Below are positions 1 to 7,275 of a stretch of DNA of 23,388 bases, piece by piece. Below the pieces are notes generated by a model. The model searched no databases. It saw only the letters and a program-made list of their open reading frames with translations, and was not told the origin of the DNA. Positions within the stretch are counted from its first letter, which is position 1; the number at the start of each line of letters is the position of its first letter. Source of the DNA: an uncultured Porphyromonas sp. (GTDB taxonomy: Bacteria; Bacteroidota; Bacteroidia; Bacteroidales; Porphyromonadaceae); assembly GCF_905372525.1 (NCBI RefSeq), contig NZ_CAJPPN010000035.1, positions 1 through 23,388 of the forward strand, in the 5' to 3' direction. Made by a program: the position numbers and the translations under genes.

Positions 1-1299
1 ACCCCCACACCGACCCCTACCCCTCAGCCTGGAGTACCTACGGTGAGCCTCGCTGAGGTAGAGGCCTACTACGGTCTGGACAAGACGGCAGATATTACCG
101 TCGCCGAGACCAAGATCACCGCTACCACCGGGGAGAAGACTATCGGAGGCAAGCGGATCCAGATCCTACAGACGAAGATTACGAATAGCAACTCTAGTCA
201 AGGCTCCTTCACCCTCGAGGTCACGAAGGGACTAATCAATGGCAAGGCCTTCACCGGGAGCTATCAGCTCTCGGGCTTCAAGCAAGTGCAGCGTCCTGAT
301 GACGCCACCCTCGGGCGCAGGATGCAGGTCGCCTGGCGTGTTGCCCCCGAGGTCTACCTGCGAGGGATCGAGCTAGAGGCCCTCTACCTAGATGGTAAGG
401 CCGACTGGTTCACCGCTGAGGCTCTTGCCCCATACGTACGCTTCTACTCCTCCAGTGCCTCTGGGGAGCAGTACGAGCTCACCACCGAGGAAATCAAGAG
501 TCTCCAGCTCAAGGAGGTGAAGTACAGCACCAAGGCCTCTGGCTCTGGTGAACTCACCTTCAAGACCATCTATAAGGGTACAAGCAGTGACGCTGCACGC
601 AGCCTAGAGGTGAACATCAACGACTACTACGCCCAGCGCCTGCCCCTCAACAAGGACTTCCCCCCCACACGCTACATGCGAGGGATCTATGAGTACCTTG
701 ACCTCTACATCTCCTCCCTCATCACCTACGATACGAGACGATATGCAGCCCTCCTCAAGAGTGATAGCAAGCAGGAGCAGAGCAGTGCCAACACGCTCTC
801 CTTCACGATCGAGCTCCATCGTCAGGGGGCGGGTGCCGATCATGTGATCGCTACGATCCCCTTCACCGTCTCGGGCTTCAAGCCCCTCACGAACCTAGAG
901 AAGGATCTCTACATCAGCCACGACAGCGAATTCATCGAGACGATGAGTACGAAGCTCAAGGGATGGAACAAGAAGGAAGACCTCTCTGCCTTCCTCAATC
1001 GTGGGCTAGAGAACTGGATCACGAAGACCCAATGGGTATTCAGGTACCCAGGTAATCCGCAGAACCTCGTGTGGGGGCAGAAGCAGCTCGCTGGTGGCTC
1101 GCAGCTCCTCCTCTCGGGTGTCAGTGGCGATGATAAGGGGCGAGACATCTACCTCCTAGCCCCTAGACTTCGAGTGACTGAGGCACGACTTGAGGGGACT
1201 ACCCTCAAGGCTACGATAGAGCTCCTCGGCGTCAATGAAGTCGCCTTCGACAAGCCTCTGCGCTTCCCATTCTCCGTCCTAAGCCTAAAACTGAACTAG
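1..1299 (+). CDS. Unknown secreted or surface protein, 5' end outside the window
   Basis: The frame is open from the first base, so the start lies upstream; the GTG at 43 is only an internal codon. The visible N-terminal part is a Thr-Pro linker (repeated TP, then QPGVPTVS), the kind of linker that follows a lipoprotein signal in Bacteroidota, so I infer a cell-surface or periplasmic protein. The remaining ~418 residues are rich in beta-type segments. Two stretches end alike: residues about 55-80 (counted from the GTG at 43) finish with SYQLSGFK, and about 250-280 finish with IPFTVSGFK, which hints at two related modules. I recognise no enzyme motif or named family. It ends at TAG, 10 bases before a strong terminator, so it is the last gene of its transcript. 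Function unknown. Confidence 0.75.
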   Translation, partial: TPTPTPTPQPGVPTVSLAEVEAYYGLDKTADITVAETKITATTGEKTIGGKRIQILQTKITNSNSSQGSFTLEVTKGLINGKAFTGSYQLSGFKQVQRPDDATLGRRMQVAWRVAPEVYLRGIELEALYLDGKADWFTAEALAPYVRFYSSSASGEQYELTTEEIKSLQLKEVKYSTKASGSGELTFKTIYKGTSSDAARSLEVNINDYYAQRLPLNKDFPPTRYMRGIYEYLDLYISSLITYDTRRYAALLKSDSKQEQSSANTLSFTIELHRQGAGADHVIATIPFTVSGFKPLTNLEKDLYISHDSEFIETMSTKLKGWNKKEDLSAFLNRGLENWITKTQWVFRYPGNPQNLVWGQKQLAGGSQLLLSGVSGDDKGRDIYLLAPRLRVTEARLEGTTLKATIELLGVNEVAFDKPLRFPFSVLSLKLN

Positions 1300-1309
1300 G
1301 CAAGTCAAG

Positions 1310-1343
1310 GGGTGAACTCTCACGGGAGTTCACCCTTTTTTTT
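1310..1343 (+). terminator. Rho-independent terminator after the first gene
   Basis: A perfect 10-bp stem (GGGTGAACTC at 1310-1319 with GAGTTCACCC at 1326-1335), a 6-base loop and a run of eight T at 1336-1343. It starts 10 bases after the stop codon at 1297-1299. Confidence 0.93.
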
Positions 1344-1467
1344 AGGCCGAGAGGATATTAAGAGCGCTTGCCCGTACGTTGTAAAAGTAAGACCCGGGCA
1401 GGAGACAGATACACAGCCCCTGCAGCCTGCCCCATTCATGTTCATCAACACATACTTTATTTGAGCT

Positions 1468-2238
1468 ATGAAGAGAAATATCCTATCCCTAACATTCGCC
1501 GTGCTCTGCGCAGTGGTGACCCTCAGCTCGTGTCTAGGGAGTGACAACCCTAAGCCCGAGCCTCTCACCCCCGAGCAGATACGCATACGGCATATCAGTA
1601 ACTGCATCTATCGCTTCAGACGAGGCAATCCCAACGAGCGATACTACTGGATCCGTGAGGTCAAGGACGGACAGGTCAAGCACCTACAGAAGGCTCTGCT
1701 GCGCAACGACACGAAGTACTACACCGTCATCAAGCTCGACGACCCCAGCAAGCTCCCCGCCGTAGACGAGTCCAAGGGTATCTATGCCGCAGGCAAGCTG
1801 ATGGAGGACACCAAGAAGATCATCCACCGAGGGAGTAGACCCACCGAGAAGAAGGAGGACCTGGATGCCCTAGACAAGCAGCTCTACTGGGTCGTCACCA
1901 AGCACACAGCCGTACCAGACAGCAAGATCTCGGTCTACCGAGTGCCCTTCTACCTCACCCAGGCGAACGAAGAGCGAGGGCTCACCGACGCCATCTGCGT
2001 CCGGCTGGCCAAGCCAGAGAGCATAGAGATCCTGAAGTGGTACTCGTCACGCCTGCTACTCGACATCGTAGCCCAGAGCCCGACAGATCCACTGCTGTAC
2101 GTCGTCTCGGCGAAGTATAGTGGGATCAGTCCTCTACTCATAGCCGATATCCTCTATCAGGATACGGAGGTCTTCCAGGATGCCTATCCCTACTTCTACG
2201 CTACAGGGTGGTCTATCTACCGCCCTGCTACCCGCTAG
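1468..2238 (+). CDS. Small lipoprotein of unknown function
   Basis: The 256-residue product opens with a classic lipoprotein signal: MKRN, a hydrophobic stretch and lipobox LSSC with the acceptor Cys near residue 22, followed by a Pro/Asp-rich linker (SDNPKPEPLTPEQ). Export and lipidation are therefore well supported. The rest is charged, with no transmembrane segment, and ends in an aromatic stretch (AYPYFYATGWSIYRP). I do not recognise a family or active site. The ATG at 1468 is chosen because it is the first one upstream of the signal peptide. It stands alone between the terminator at 1310-1343 and the one at 2257-2299, so it is probably monocistronic. No clear promoter is visible in the 124 bases upstream. 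Confidence 0.8.
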   Translation: MKRNILSLTFAVLCAVVTLSSCLGSDNPKPEPLTPEQIRIRHISNCIYRFRRGNPNERYYWIREVKDGQVKHLQKALLRNDTKYYTVIKLDDPSKLPAVDESKGIYAAGKLMEDTKKIIHRGSRPTEKKEDLDALDKQLYWVVTKHTAVPDSKISVYRVPFYLTQANEERGLTDAICVRLAKPESIEILKWYSSRLLLDIVAQSPTDPLLYVVSAKYSGISPLLIADILYQDTEVFQDAYPYFYATGWSIYRPATR

Positions 2239-2256
2239 CATCCCCCCCCACGAGCG

Positions 2257-2299
2257 AATATCCCCCACTGCTACGGTGAGCAGTGGGGGATATTTGTTT
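2257..2299 (+). terminator. Terminator after the unknown lipoprotein gene
   Basis: A perfect 16-bp stem (2257-2272 with 2279-2294, core TCCCCCACTGCT) closes a 6-base loop and is followed by TGTTT. It lies 18 bases after the stop at 2236-2238 and separates this gene from ahpC. Confidence 0.88.
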
Positions 2300-2361
2300 C
2301 GGGGTAGGGTGAGCGTAGCGGTCGTAATTAATATTGTATATGGGGGGATAAATGGAGGCAA

Positions 2362-2392
2362 TTGGAGGGGCGCAGGGCTTGACGTATCTTTG
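2362..2392 (+). promoter_or_regulatory. Bacteroidota-type promoter of ahpC
   Basis: The -33 TTG at 2362-2364 and the -7 TATCTTTG at 2385-2392 (perfect match to TAnnTTTG) are separated by 20 bases. Transcription would start near 2400, giving an A-rich leader of about 47 bases without a Shine-Dalgarno match. In related organisms ahpC is controlled by OxyR; I could not pick out an OxyR site with confidence. Confidence 0.8.
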
Positions 2393-2446
2393 CATCGTAA
2401 AACAGAGAGAACGATAGAATTATCATCACTTAACAACAAAACAGCA

Positions 2447-3013
2447 ATGAGCATTATCAATAGCCAGATGCCCGAGTTTAAGGTCAATGCCTACCGCAAG
2501 GATAAGGGCTTCTTCGAAGTAACGAACGAGGACCTCAAGGGTAAGTGGAGCATCTTCTTCTTCTATCCCGGGGACTTCACCTTCGTCTGCCCCACGGAGC
2601 TAGCTGACCTAGCAGATCACTACGAAGAGTTTCAGGCACTGGGCGTAGACATCTACTCCATCAGCACCGACTCACACTTCGTACACAAGGCTTGGGCCGA
2701 TGCTACGGATACGATCGCACGTGTACAGTACACGATGCTAGCTGATATGACCTTCGAACTGTCCTACGCTATGGAGGTACTCAGCGAAGAGTCTGGCCAG
2801 GCTTATCGTGGGACGTTCCTCTTCAACCCCGAGGGTGAAGTCAAGATCGCCGAGATCCACGACAACGGTATCGGACGTGACGCTAGCGAACTCCTTCGCA
2901 AGGTCAAGGCTGCAAAGTTCGTCTACGAGCACCCAGGTCAGGTCTGCCCCGCTAAGTGGAAGGAAGGCGATGCTACGCTCAAGCCCAGCATCGACCTCGT
3001 AGGCAAGATCTAG
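2447..3013 (+). CDS. ahpC: Alkyl hydroperoxide reductase peroxidase subunit AhpC
   Basis: Typical 2-Cys peroxiredoxin that reduces hydrogen peroxide and organic peroxides in the cytoplasm. The 188-residue product has the peroxidatic site FTFVCPTE with Cys48, the resolving Cys167 in QVCPAKW, and the family C-terminus ending LVGKI. The frame stays open upstream to 2180, but the ATG at 2447 gives the normal AhpC length and N-terminus (MSIINSQMPEFK) and lies downstream of the promoter at 2362-2392; the upstream extension crosses the previous terminator and the promoter, so it is not coding. The reductase partner ahpF follows 203 bases downstream, past a terminator-like hairpin. Complete and ordinary in all key residues. 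Confidence 0.97.
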   Translation: MSIINSQMPEFKVNAYRKDKGFFEVTNEDLKGKWSIFFFYPGDFTFVCPTELADLADHYEEFQALGVDIYSISTDSHFVHKAWADATDTIARVQYTMLADMTFELSYAMEVLSEESGQAYRGTFLFNPEGEVKIAEIHDNGIGRDASELLRKVKAAKFVYEHPGQVCPAKWKEGDATLKPSIDLVGKI

Positions 3014-3138
3014 TCTCCCTAGCATTCGCCTAGCCGTGCAGAGCGGGTAGCCCCCTACCCGAGGCACGTAGTCCCCGCACCTTAGGAGTCGGTATTAGGC
3101 ACATCACGATACCCCCCTTAGGCCGAGGAATACCATAC

Positions 3139-3188
3139 GGGGAGAGGTATAGCCCATGGGTCTATGGGCTGTCCTCTCCCCTTTTTTT
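3139..3188 (+). terminator. Hairpin with T-run between ahpC and ahpF
   Basis: The outer stem GGGGAGAGG (3139-3147) pairs with CCTCTCCCC (3173-3181), the inner stem AGCCCAT (3151-3157) with ATGGGCT (3164-3170), followed by seven T (3182-3188). It looks like a full intrinsic terminator placed only 28 bases before the ahpF start, so ahpF may depend on partial read-through or on a promoter I cannot see. A smaller hairpin (GGGTAG/CTACCC) lies near 3045-3060. Confidence 0.85.
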
Positions 3189-3216
3189 ACCCCAAACACT
3201 AGACATATCTTATACA

Positions 3217-4764
3217 ATGTACCTAGAACAGAATATCCTTGATCAGCTACGCACGCTCTTCGCCGAGCTGCGCCACTCCTATACGCTCCTCGTCGAGCGC
3301 CCCACAGGTGCCAAGGGCGATGAGCTCCTGGCGATGATCACTGACTTCGCCTCCGTGAGTGATCGCTTGACCCTCGAGGACAAGGCCAGTGATCGCCTTT
3401 GCCTCACACTCCTACGTGATGGACAGAAGACTGGTATCACCTTCCGCGCGATCCCCTCAGGGCACGAGTTCACCTCCCTGATCCTCGCCGTCCTCAACGC
3501 CGACGGGCAGGGGCGCAACCTCCCCGACGAGGCCTTCATCGCCCGCATCCAGGCACTGAATACACCCCTGAAGCTGACGACCTATGCCTCGCTGACCTGT
3601 ACGAATTGTCCCGAGGTGGTGCAGTCACTGAACCTCCTAGCCCTCTACAACGAGGGGATCGAGCACGAGATGGTCGATGGAGCTATCTATACTGAGGAGG
3701 TCGAGCGTCTAGGTATTAGTTCTGTCCCCGCTGTCTATATGGGTGAGGAGCTGATCCATGTAGGTAAGGCTACCCTCGGGGAGCTCCTCCTAGCCCTAGA
3801 GCAGCGTGTGGGCTCTCGTCCTACGGAGCTAGAGGGACAGCGCCGGGAGCTAGACCTCATAGTCGTCGGGGCTGGCCCAGCAGGGATCGCCTCGGCTATC
3901 TATTCGGCTCGCAAGGGGCTCCGTGTCGCCGTCGTCGCCGAGCGCATCGGTGGTCAGGTCAATGAGACGACGGGCATCGAGAATATCCCCTCCGTCGTCT
4001 CCACCACGGGGACACAGCTCGCCTCGGACCTACGTCGTCATGCTGAGCAGTACGGGATTGCCCTGCTGGAGAGCCGTCAGGTCACCGGTATCGAACTCGT
4101 AGGCTCTACGAAGGAGGTCAAGACTTCGCTCGGTGAGACCCTCGTAGCTCCTCAGGTCATCCTCGCCACAGGAGCCTCGTGGCGCAAGCTCGGGGTGCCC
4201 GGTGAGGCCGAGTATATCGGGCGTGGGGTCGCCTTCTGCCCCCACTGCGATGGTCCCTTCTTCAAGGGCAAGGACATCGCCGTCATCGGTGGGGGTAACT
4301 CCGGGATCGAGGCCGCTATCGACCTAGCAGGTATCTGCCGCAGTGTCGTCGTACTGGAGTACATGGATGAGCTCCGTGCCGACATCGTCCTACAGGAGAA
4401 GCTCGCACAGCTGCCCAACGTCACGGTGCGCCGTGGTATCGCTACCCGCGAGGTGCTAGGTGATGGGAAGAGTGTCGTCGGGCTACGTATCGCCCCCCGA
4501 GATGGAGGGGATGAAGAGACACTTCGCCTAGATGGTCTCTTTGTACAGATCGGGCTAGCAGCGAACACCAAGCCCTTCGAGGGGCTCGTAGAGCAGCGCC
4601 GTGGCGAGATCGTCATCGACGAACGCTGCCGCACCTCCGTAGAGGGCATCTATGCTGCAGGGGACTGTACGACCGTACCCTACAAGCAGATCGTCATCGC
4701 TATGGGCGAGGGAGCGAAGGCCGCCCTCACGGCCTTCGATGAGCGCATCCGCTCTGGACGTTAG
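3217..4764 (+). CDS. ahpF: Alkyl hydroperoxide reductase flavoprotein AhpF
   Basis: NADH-dependent flavoprotein disulfide reductase that recycles oxidised AhpC. The 515 residues match the usual AhpF length. Order of parts: an N-terminal tandem thioredoxin-like region with the redox pair Cys128-x-x-Cys131 (CTNCPE), a linker near 200-212, the FAD-binding GAGPAG at 218-223, the second redox pair Cys341-x-x-Cys344 (CPHCDGP), the NADH-binding GGGNSG at 358-363, and the C-terminal FAD motif GIYAAGDCT. The presence of the N-terminal domain distinguishes it from plain thioredoxin reductase. It follows ahpC on the same strand, supporting a functional pair, though a terminator-like hairpin sits just before it. 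All catalytic cysteines are present. Confidence 0.97.
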   Translation: MYLEQNILDQLRTLFAELRHSYTLLVERPTGAKGDELLAMITDFASVSDRLTLEDKASDRLCLTLLRDGQKTGITFRAIPSGHEFTSLILAVLNADGQGRNLPDEAFIARIQALNTPLKLTTYASLTCTNCPEVVQSLNLLALYNEGIEHEMVDGAIYTEEVERLGISSVPAVYMGEELIHVGKATLGELLLALEQRVGSRPTELEGQRRELDLIVVGAGPAGIASAIYSARKGLRVAVVAERIGGQVNETTGIENIPSVVSTTGTQLASDLRRHAEQYGIALLESRQVTGIELVGSTKEVKTSLGETLVAPQVILATGASWRKLGVPGEAEYIGRGVAFCPHCDGPFFKGKDIAVIGGGNSGIEAAIDLAGICRSVVVLEYMDELRADIVLQEKLAQLPNVTVRRGIATREVLGDGKSVVGLRIAPRDGGDEETLRLDGLFVQIGLAANTKPFEGLVEQRRGEIVIDERCRTSVEGIYAAGDCTTVPYKQIVIAMGEGAKAALTAFDERIRSGR

Positions 4765-4796
4765 TCGCCCCTCATACCCACTATAAGAGTATATAC

Positions 4797-4838
4797 ACGC
4801 CTCCCCTCTCGCTCTTCTCTGAGCGGGAGGGGAGGCGT
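4797..4838. terminator. Shared hairpin between convergent ahpF and aldo/keto reductase genes
   Basis: A perfect 12-bp stem (ACGCCTCCCCTC at 4797-4808 with its complement at 4827-4838) continues inward through a T-G pair and five more pairs (CGCTC/GAGCG). It lies between the stops of two convergent genes (4764 and 4847), so it may serve both strands. No real T-run follows on either strand. Confidence 0.65.
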
Positions 4839-4846
4839 AGTTGCTC

Positions 4847-5689
4847 CTAGAGGCTAATCCCGATGAGGAGGCGGACATAGTCGGGATCACGATGATCCGC
4901 GATGAGGGGCTTGTGGGTATCGAGCTCCTCGATACGCTCCATATCCTCGGCGTCCAGCGTGAAGCCAAAGATATCGAAGTTCTGTGCCATACGCTCCCGC
5001 CGTACACTCTTAGGGATGAGGATAATGCCCCTCTGCAGTAGGTAGCGTAGGGCGACCTGTGCGGCACTGCACCCATACTTCTCCCCGATAGCTACGAGGG
5101 TAGGAGTGCGGAAGTAGTCGTTCTTCCCCTCGGCAAACGGCCCCCACGACATCAGCTTCGTATCTGTCTCCTGCATCACCTGCTGGAGCTCTCGCTGCTG
5201 TGTGAAGACGTGCGTCTCTACCTGATTGACGGCAGGTGGAATCTCGACGAAGTGGACGAGGTCGAGGAAGCGATCCACGAGGAAGTTGCTGACCCCGATA
5301 GCCCTCAGCTTCCCAGCACGATAAGCCTCCTCCATAGCCCGGTACGTACCATAATAGTCACCGAAGGGCTGGTGAACGAGTAGTAGGTCTATGTAGTCCG
5401 TCTGTAGCCGGCGCAGGGACTCCTCGATGGAGGCCAAGGCTCGCTCATAGCCGGCGTTGGAGATCCACACCTTGGTCGTGACGAAGAAGTCGCTACGAGG
5501 GATGCCACTCTTGCGGATAGCACGCCCGACACCCTCTTCGTTCCTATAGACCTGGGCGGTATCTATAGAGCGGTAGCCGACTTGGATAGCGTCGCTCACG
5601 GAGCGTTCGCACTCGTCGGGAGAGACTTGGAAGACACCATAGCCGAGCTGTGGCATCTCTACACCGTTGTTTAGTCTGATGGTCTGCAT
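4847..5689 (-). CDS. Aldo/keto reductase, 2,5-diketo-D-gluconate reductase-like (AKR5-type)
   Basis: NADPH-dependent carbonyl reductase of 280 residues, close to the usual size of single-domain AKR proteins. The catalytic tetrad is complete: Asp43 (SIDTAQVY), Tyr48, Lys73 (TTKVW) and His106 (LLLVHQP). The GVSNF motif and the cofactor-binding IPKSVRRERMAQN near the C-terminal third are also present. The N-terminus (RLNNGVEMPQLGYGVFQV) is typical of the AKR5/2,5-DKG reductase group. The true substrate cannot be read from sequence; such enzymes act on diverse aldehydes and ketones. It stands alone on the minus strand, convergent with ahpF, with a promoter-like element 44 bases upstream of its ATG. 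Confidence 0.93.
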   Translation of the reverse strand: MQTIRLNNGVEMPQLGYGVFQVSPDECERSVSDAIQVGYRSIDTAQVYRNEEGVGRAIRKSGIPRSDFFVTTKVWISNAGYERALASIEESLRRLQTDYIDLLLVHQPFGDYYGTYRAMEEAYRAGKLRAIGVSNFLVDRFLDLVHFVEIPPAVNQVETHVFTQQRELQQVMQETDTKLMSWGPFAEGKNDYFRTPTLVAIGEKYGCSAAQVALRYLLQRGIILIPKSVRRERMAQNFDIFGFTLDAEDMERIEELDTHKPLIADHRDPDYVRLLIGISL

Positions 5690-5732
5690 ACTGGATGATG
5701 ACTATGTAAATAGGATAGTTACTTGCTTACCG

Positions 5733-5740
5733 CAAAGGTA
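5733..5740 (-). promoter_or_regulatory. -7 element of the aldo/keto reductase promoter
   Basis: On the minus strand TACCTTTG matches TAnnTTTG exactly and lies 44 bases before the ATG at 5689. No good TTG is found 19-20 bases further upstream, so only the -7 box is well supported. Confidence 0.5.
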
Positions 5741-5822
5741 GTACAACTCCCTACACACCCACCACGTGTCCTCGAGCCCTACGCCCGTACTATGGGGAGG
5801 AACCCAAGGTGTGGAAAAGAAA

Positions 5823-5867
5823 GGTAACACCCCGACAGGTCTTGAATCGACCTGTCGGGGTGCTACC
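5823..5867 (-). terminator. Terminator of the xus-like operon
   Basis: A perfect 14-bp stem (CACCCCGACAGGTC at 5828-5841 with 5849-5862), extended by GGTA/TACC after one mismatch. Read on the minus strand it is followed by a T-rich tail (TTTCTTTTCC). It lies 60 bases after the stop of the PepSY gene at 5928. Confidence 0.88.
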
Positions 5868-5927
5868 CATATATGCTATGTAGGGTCTCCTAAGGGACGG
5901 AGGCGGATCTACCCAAGAAGAAACAAG

Positions 5928-7154
5928 CTAGCCCTGAGCCCTCTTGACTCGACTACGTCGTTGGGCAAGCTTGCGTTTGATGAAGAGGTAGTAGCCCGTC
6001 AGGGGAAGGCTTGCCCCAAAGAGTGCCGCTAGGAAGGTCAGCAGGCGAGTCACGAAGCCCCCCCATGCCCCCACGTGTATGGTATAGATCCAGCCACGTA
6101 TCGTCTTGTCTCGCTTGGCCTCTCGGTAGAGCTTGACCTCGGTGATCGCCCCCGTCTCAGGGTCGAAGGTGTAGGTATCGCTGGCGAGGCTGTTCCCAAG
6201 CGTGTTCGCCGTTCCCAGCGAAGCCCGTGCCTCCTCCTTGGAGAGGCTGATCTCGCTGTAGGCGATCGGGCGGGAAGCGATCGTGCGATAGACCTGCTCC
6301 CAGTGGCGGTAGGTCTTCGGCACCTTGGGCTTCTGCTTACCCTCCTGTCCCCGACCTTCTCCCCGAGGTGCATTCCCCTCGGGGCGCTTATCTCCGGGGG
6401 TACCCTGTGCATTATGCCCCTCAGGCTTGCCCTTCGCTGGGGCTGGAGCGCCGTGTCCCTGCTCCATGGTGACGCCAAAGAGCCCATAGAACCCCGAGTG
6501 ATACCAGTCAAAGGACCACGTCAGCCCCGTGAGAGCCATCGTCAGTAGGAGCAGCGAAGCATACATCCCCCCGACAGCATGTAGGTCATAGAGCAGACGG
6601 TAGCGCCCATGCCGTAGTGCAATGCGGAGTCGTGCCCCTAGCCCCTTGAGTCGCCTTGGCCACCAGATCCCCAGCCCCGTGAGGAGGATAAGGACGAAGA
6701 GCAAGGTACTCGTCCCGACGATGACCCTTCCCCAGAAGATCCCTTCGTCCCCAGGCGTCATGCTGTCCAGGAGCCAACGGTGCAGACGGAAGACGACCGA
6801 GTAGAAGGGGGTACGGTCGCTACGTCCCTTGATCTCGCCCGTATAAGGGTCGATGAGTAGCCCAGCCTTACGGGGCTTAGAGAGGCCTAGGGTGTAGGGG
6901 CGCTCGGGGTCGCTCGGGATGGTCACCCCCGTGATCGAGACAGAGTCAGGGAGCGTCATAGCAGCCCGATCCACGAGGGTCTGTAGGGGGAGCTTCTCTG
7001 CCCGTACCTGACGGACAGTATAGCGGCTAGGGAAGGCTAGCTGAGTCAGCTCCTGCTCAAAGACCAGCAGAGCACCCGTCAGACAGGTCGTCAGGATAAT
7101 AAGGCCAAAGGGGAGGGAGAGCCAGAGGTGAAGTCGCTTGAATAACTTGCGCAT
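5928..7154 (-). CDS. xusC: PepSY-domain inner-membrane protein, XusC-like probable siderophore-iron reductase
   Basis: The 408-residue product has four membrane segments (about 10-33, 139-165, 190-215, 365-393) and two periplasmic PepSY regions, each with the DPxTGxI signature (DPYTGEIKG at 102-110, DPETGAITE at 331-339). Conserved histidines at or near membrane segments (His9, His125, His192, His360) fit the haem-binding pattern of PepSY_TM reductases. In Bacteroides thetaiotaomicron, XusC is such a protein encoded with XusA and XusB and needed for use of foreign siderophores; a reductive iron-release role is inferred there and here. A Gly/Pro/Lys-rich loop (about 232-280) separates TM3 from the second PepSY region. 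Third gene of the locus, 121 bases after xusB with a hairpin in the gap. The symbol rests on architecture and order. Confidence 0.85.
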   Translation of the reverse strand: MRKLFKRLHLWLSLPFGLIILTTCLTGALLVFEQELTQLAFPSRYTVRQVRAEKLPLQTLVDRAAMTLPDSVSITGVTIPSDPERPYTLGLSKPRKAGLLIDPYTGEIKGRSDRTPFYSVVFRLHRWLLDSMTPGDEGIFWGRVIVGTSTLLFVLILLTGLGIWWPRRLKGLGARLRIALRHGRYRLLYDLHAVGGMYASLLLLTMALTGLTWSFDWYHSGFYGLFGVTMEQGHGAPAPAKGKPEGHNAQGTPGDKRPEGNAPRGEGRGQEGKQKPKVPKTYRHWEQVYRTIASRPIAYSEISLSKEEARASLGTANTLGNSLASDTYTFDPETGAITEVKLYREAKRDKTIRGWIYTIHVGAWGGFVTRLLTFLAALFGASLPLTGYYLFIKRKLAQRRSRVKRAQG

Positions 7155-7189
7155 GGGTCTAGTGTCGGATGTTCGTTGAGATAGATATG

Positions 7190-7236
7190 CATACTCGCAC
7201 CACTAAGGGTACTAATGCCTTAGAGGTGCGAGTATG
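7190..7236 (-). other. Intercistronic hairpin between xusB-like and xusC-like genes
   Basis: An inverted repeat of 19 positions with one mismatch (CATACTCGCACC then CTAAGG at 7190-7208, pairing with 7218-7236) and a 9-base loop. No T-run follows on the minus strand, so it does not look like an intrinsic terminator. A role in mRNA processing or in lowering xusC expression is possible. A weak -7-like AACCTTTG lies just before it on the minus strand. Confidence 0.7.
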
Positions 7237-7275
7237 TACAAAGGTTTAACGGGGAGGCTGGGGAGCTCGGCTCGG

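Noticed and set aside
2180..2446. N-terminal extension of the AhpC frame giving 277 residues
   Set aside because: It overlaps the previous gene's end, a terminator and the ahpC promoter. The ATG at 2447 gives the family's normal length and N-terminus.
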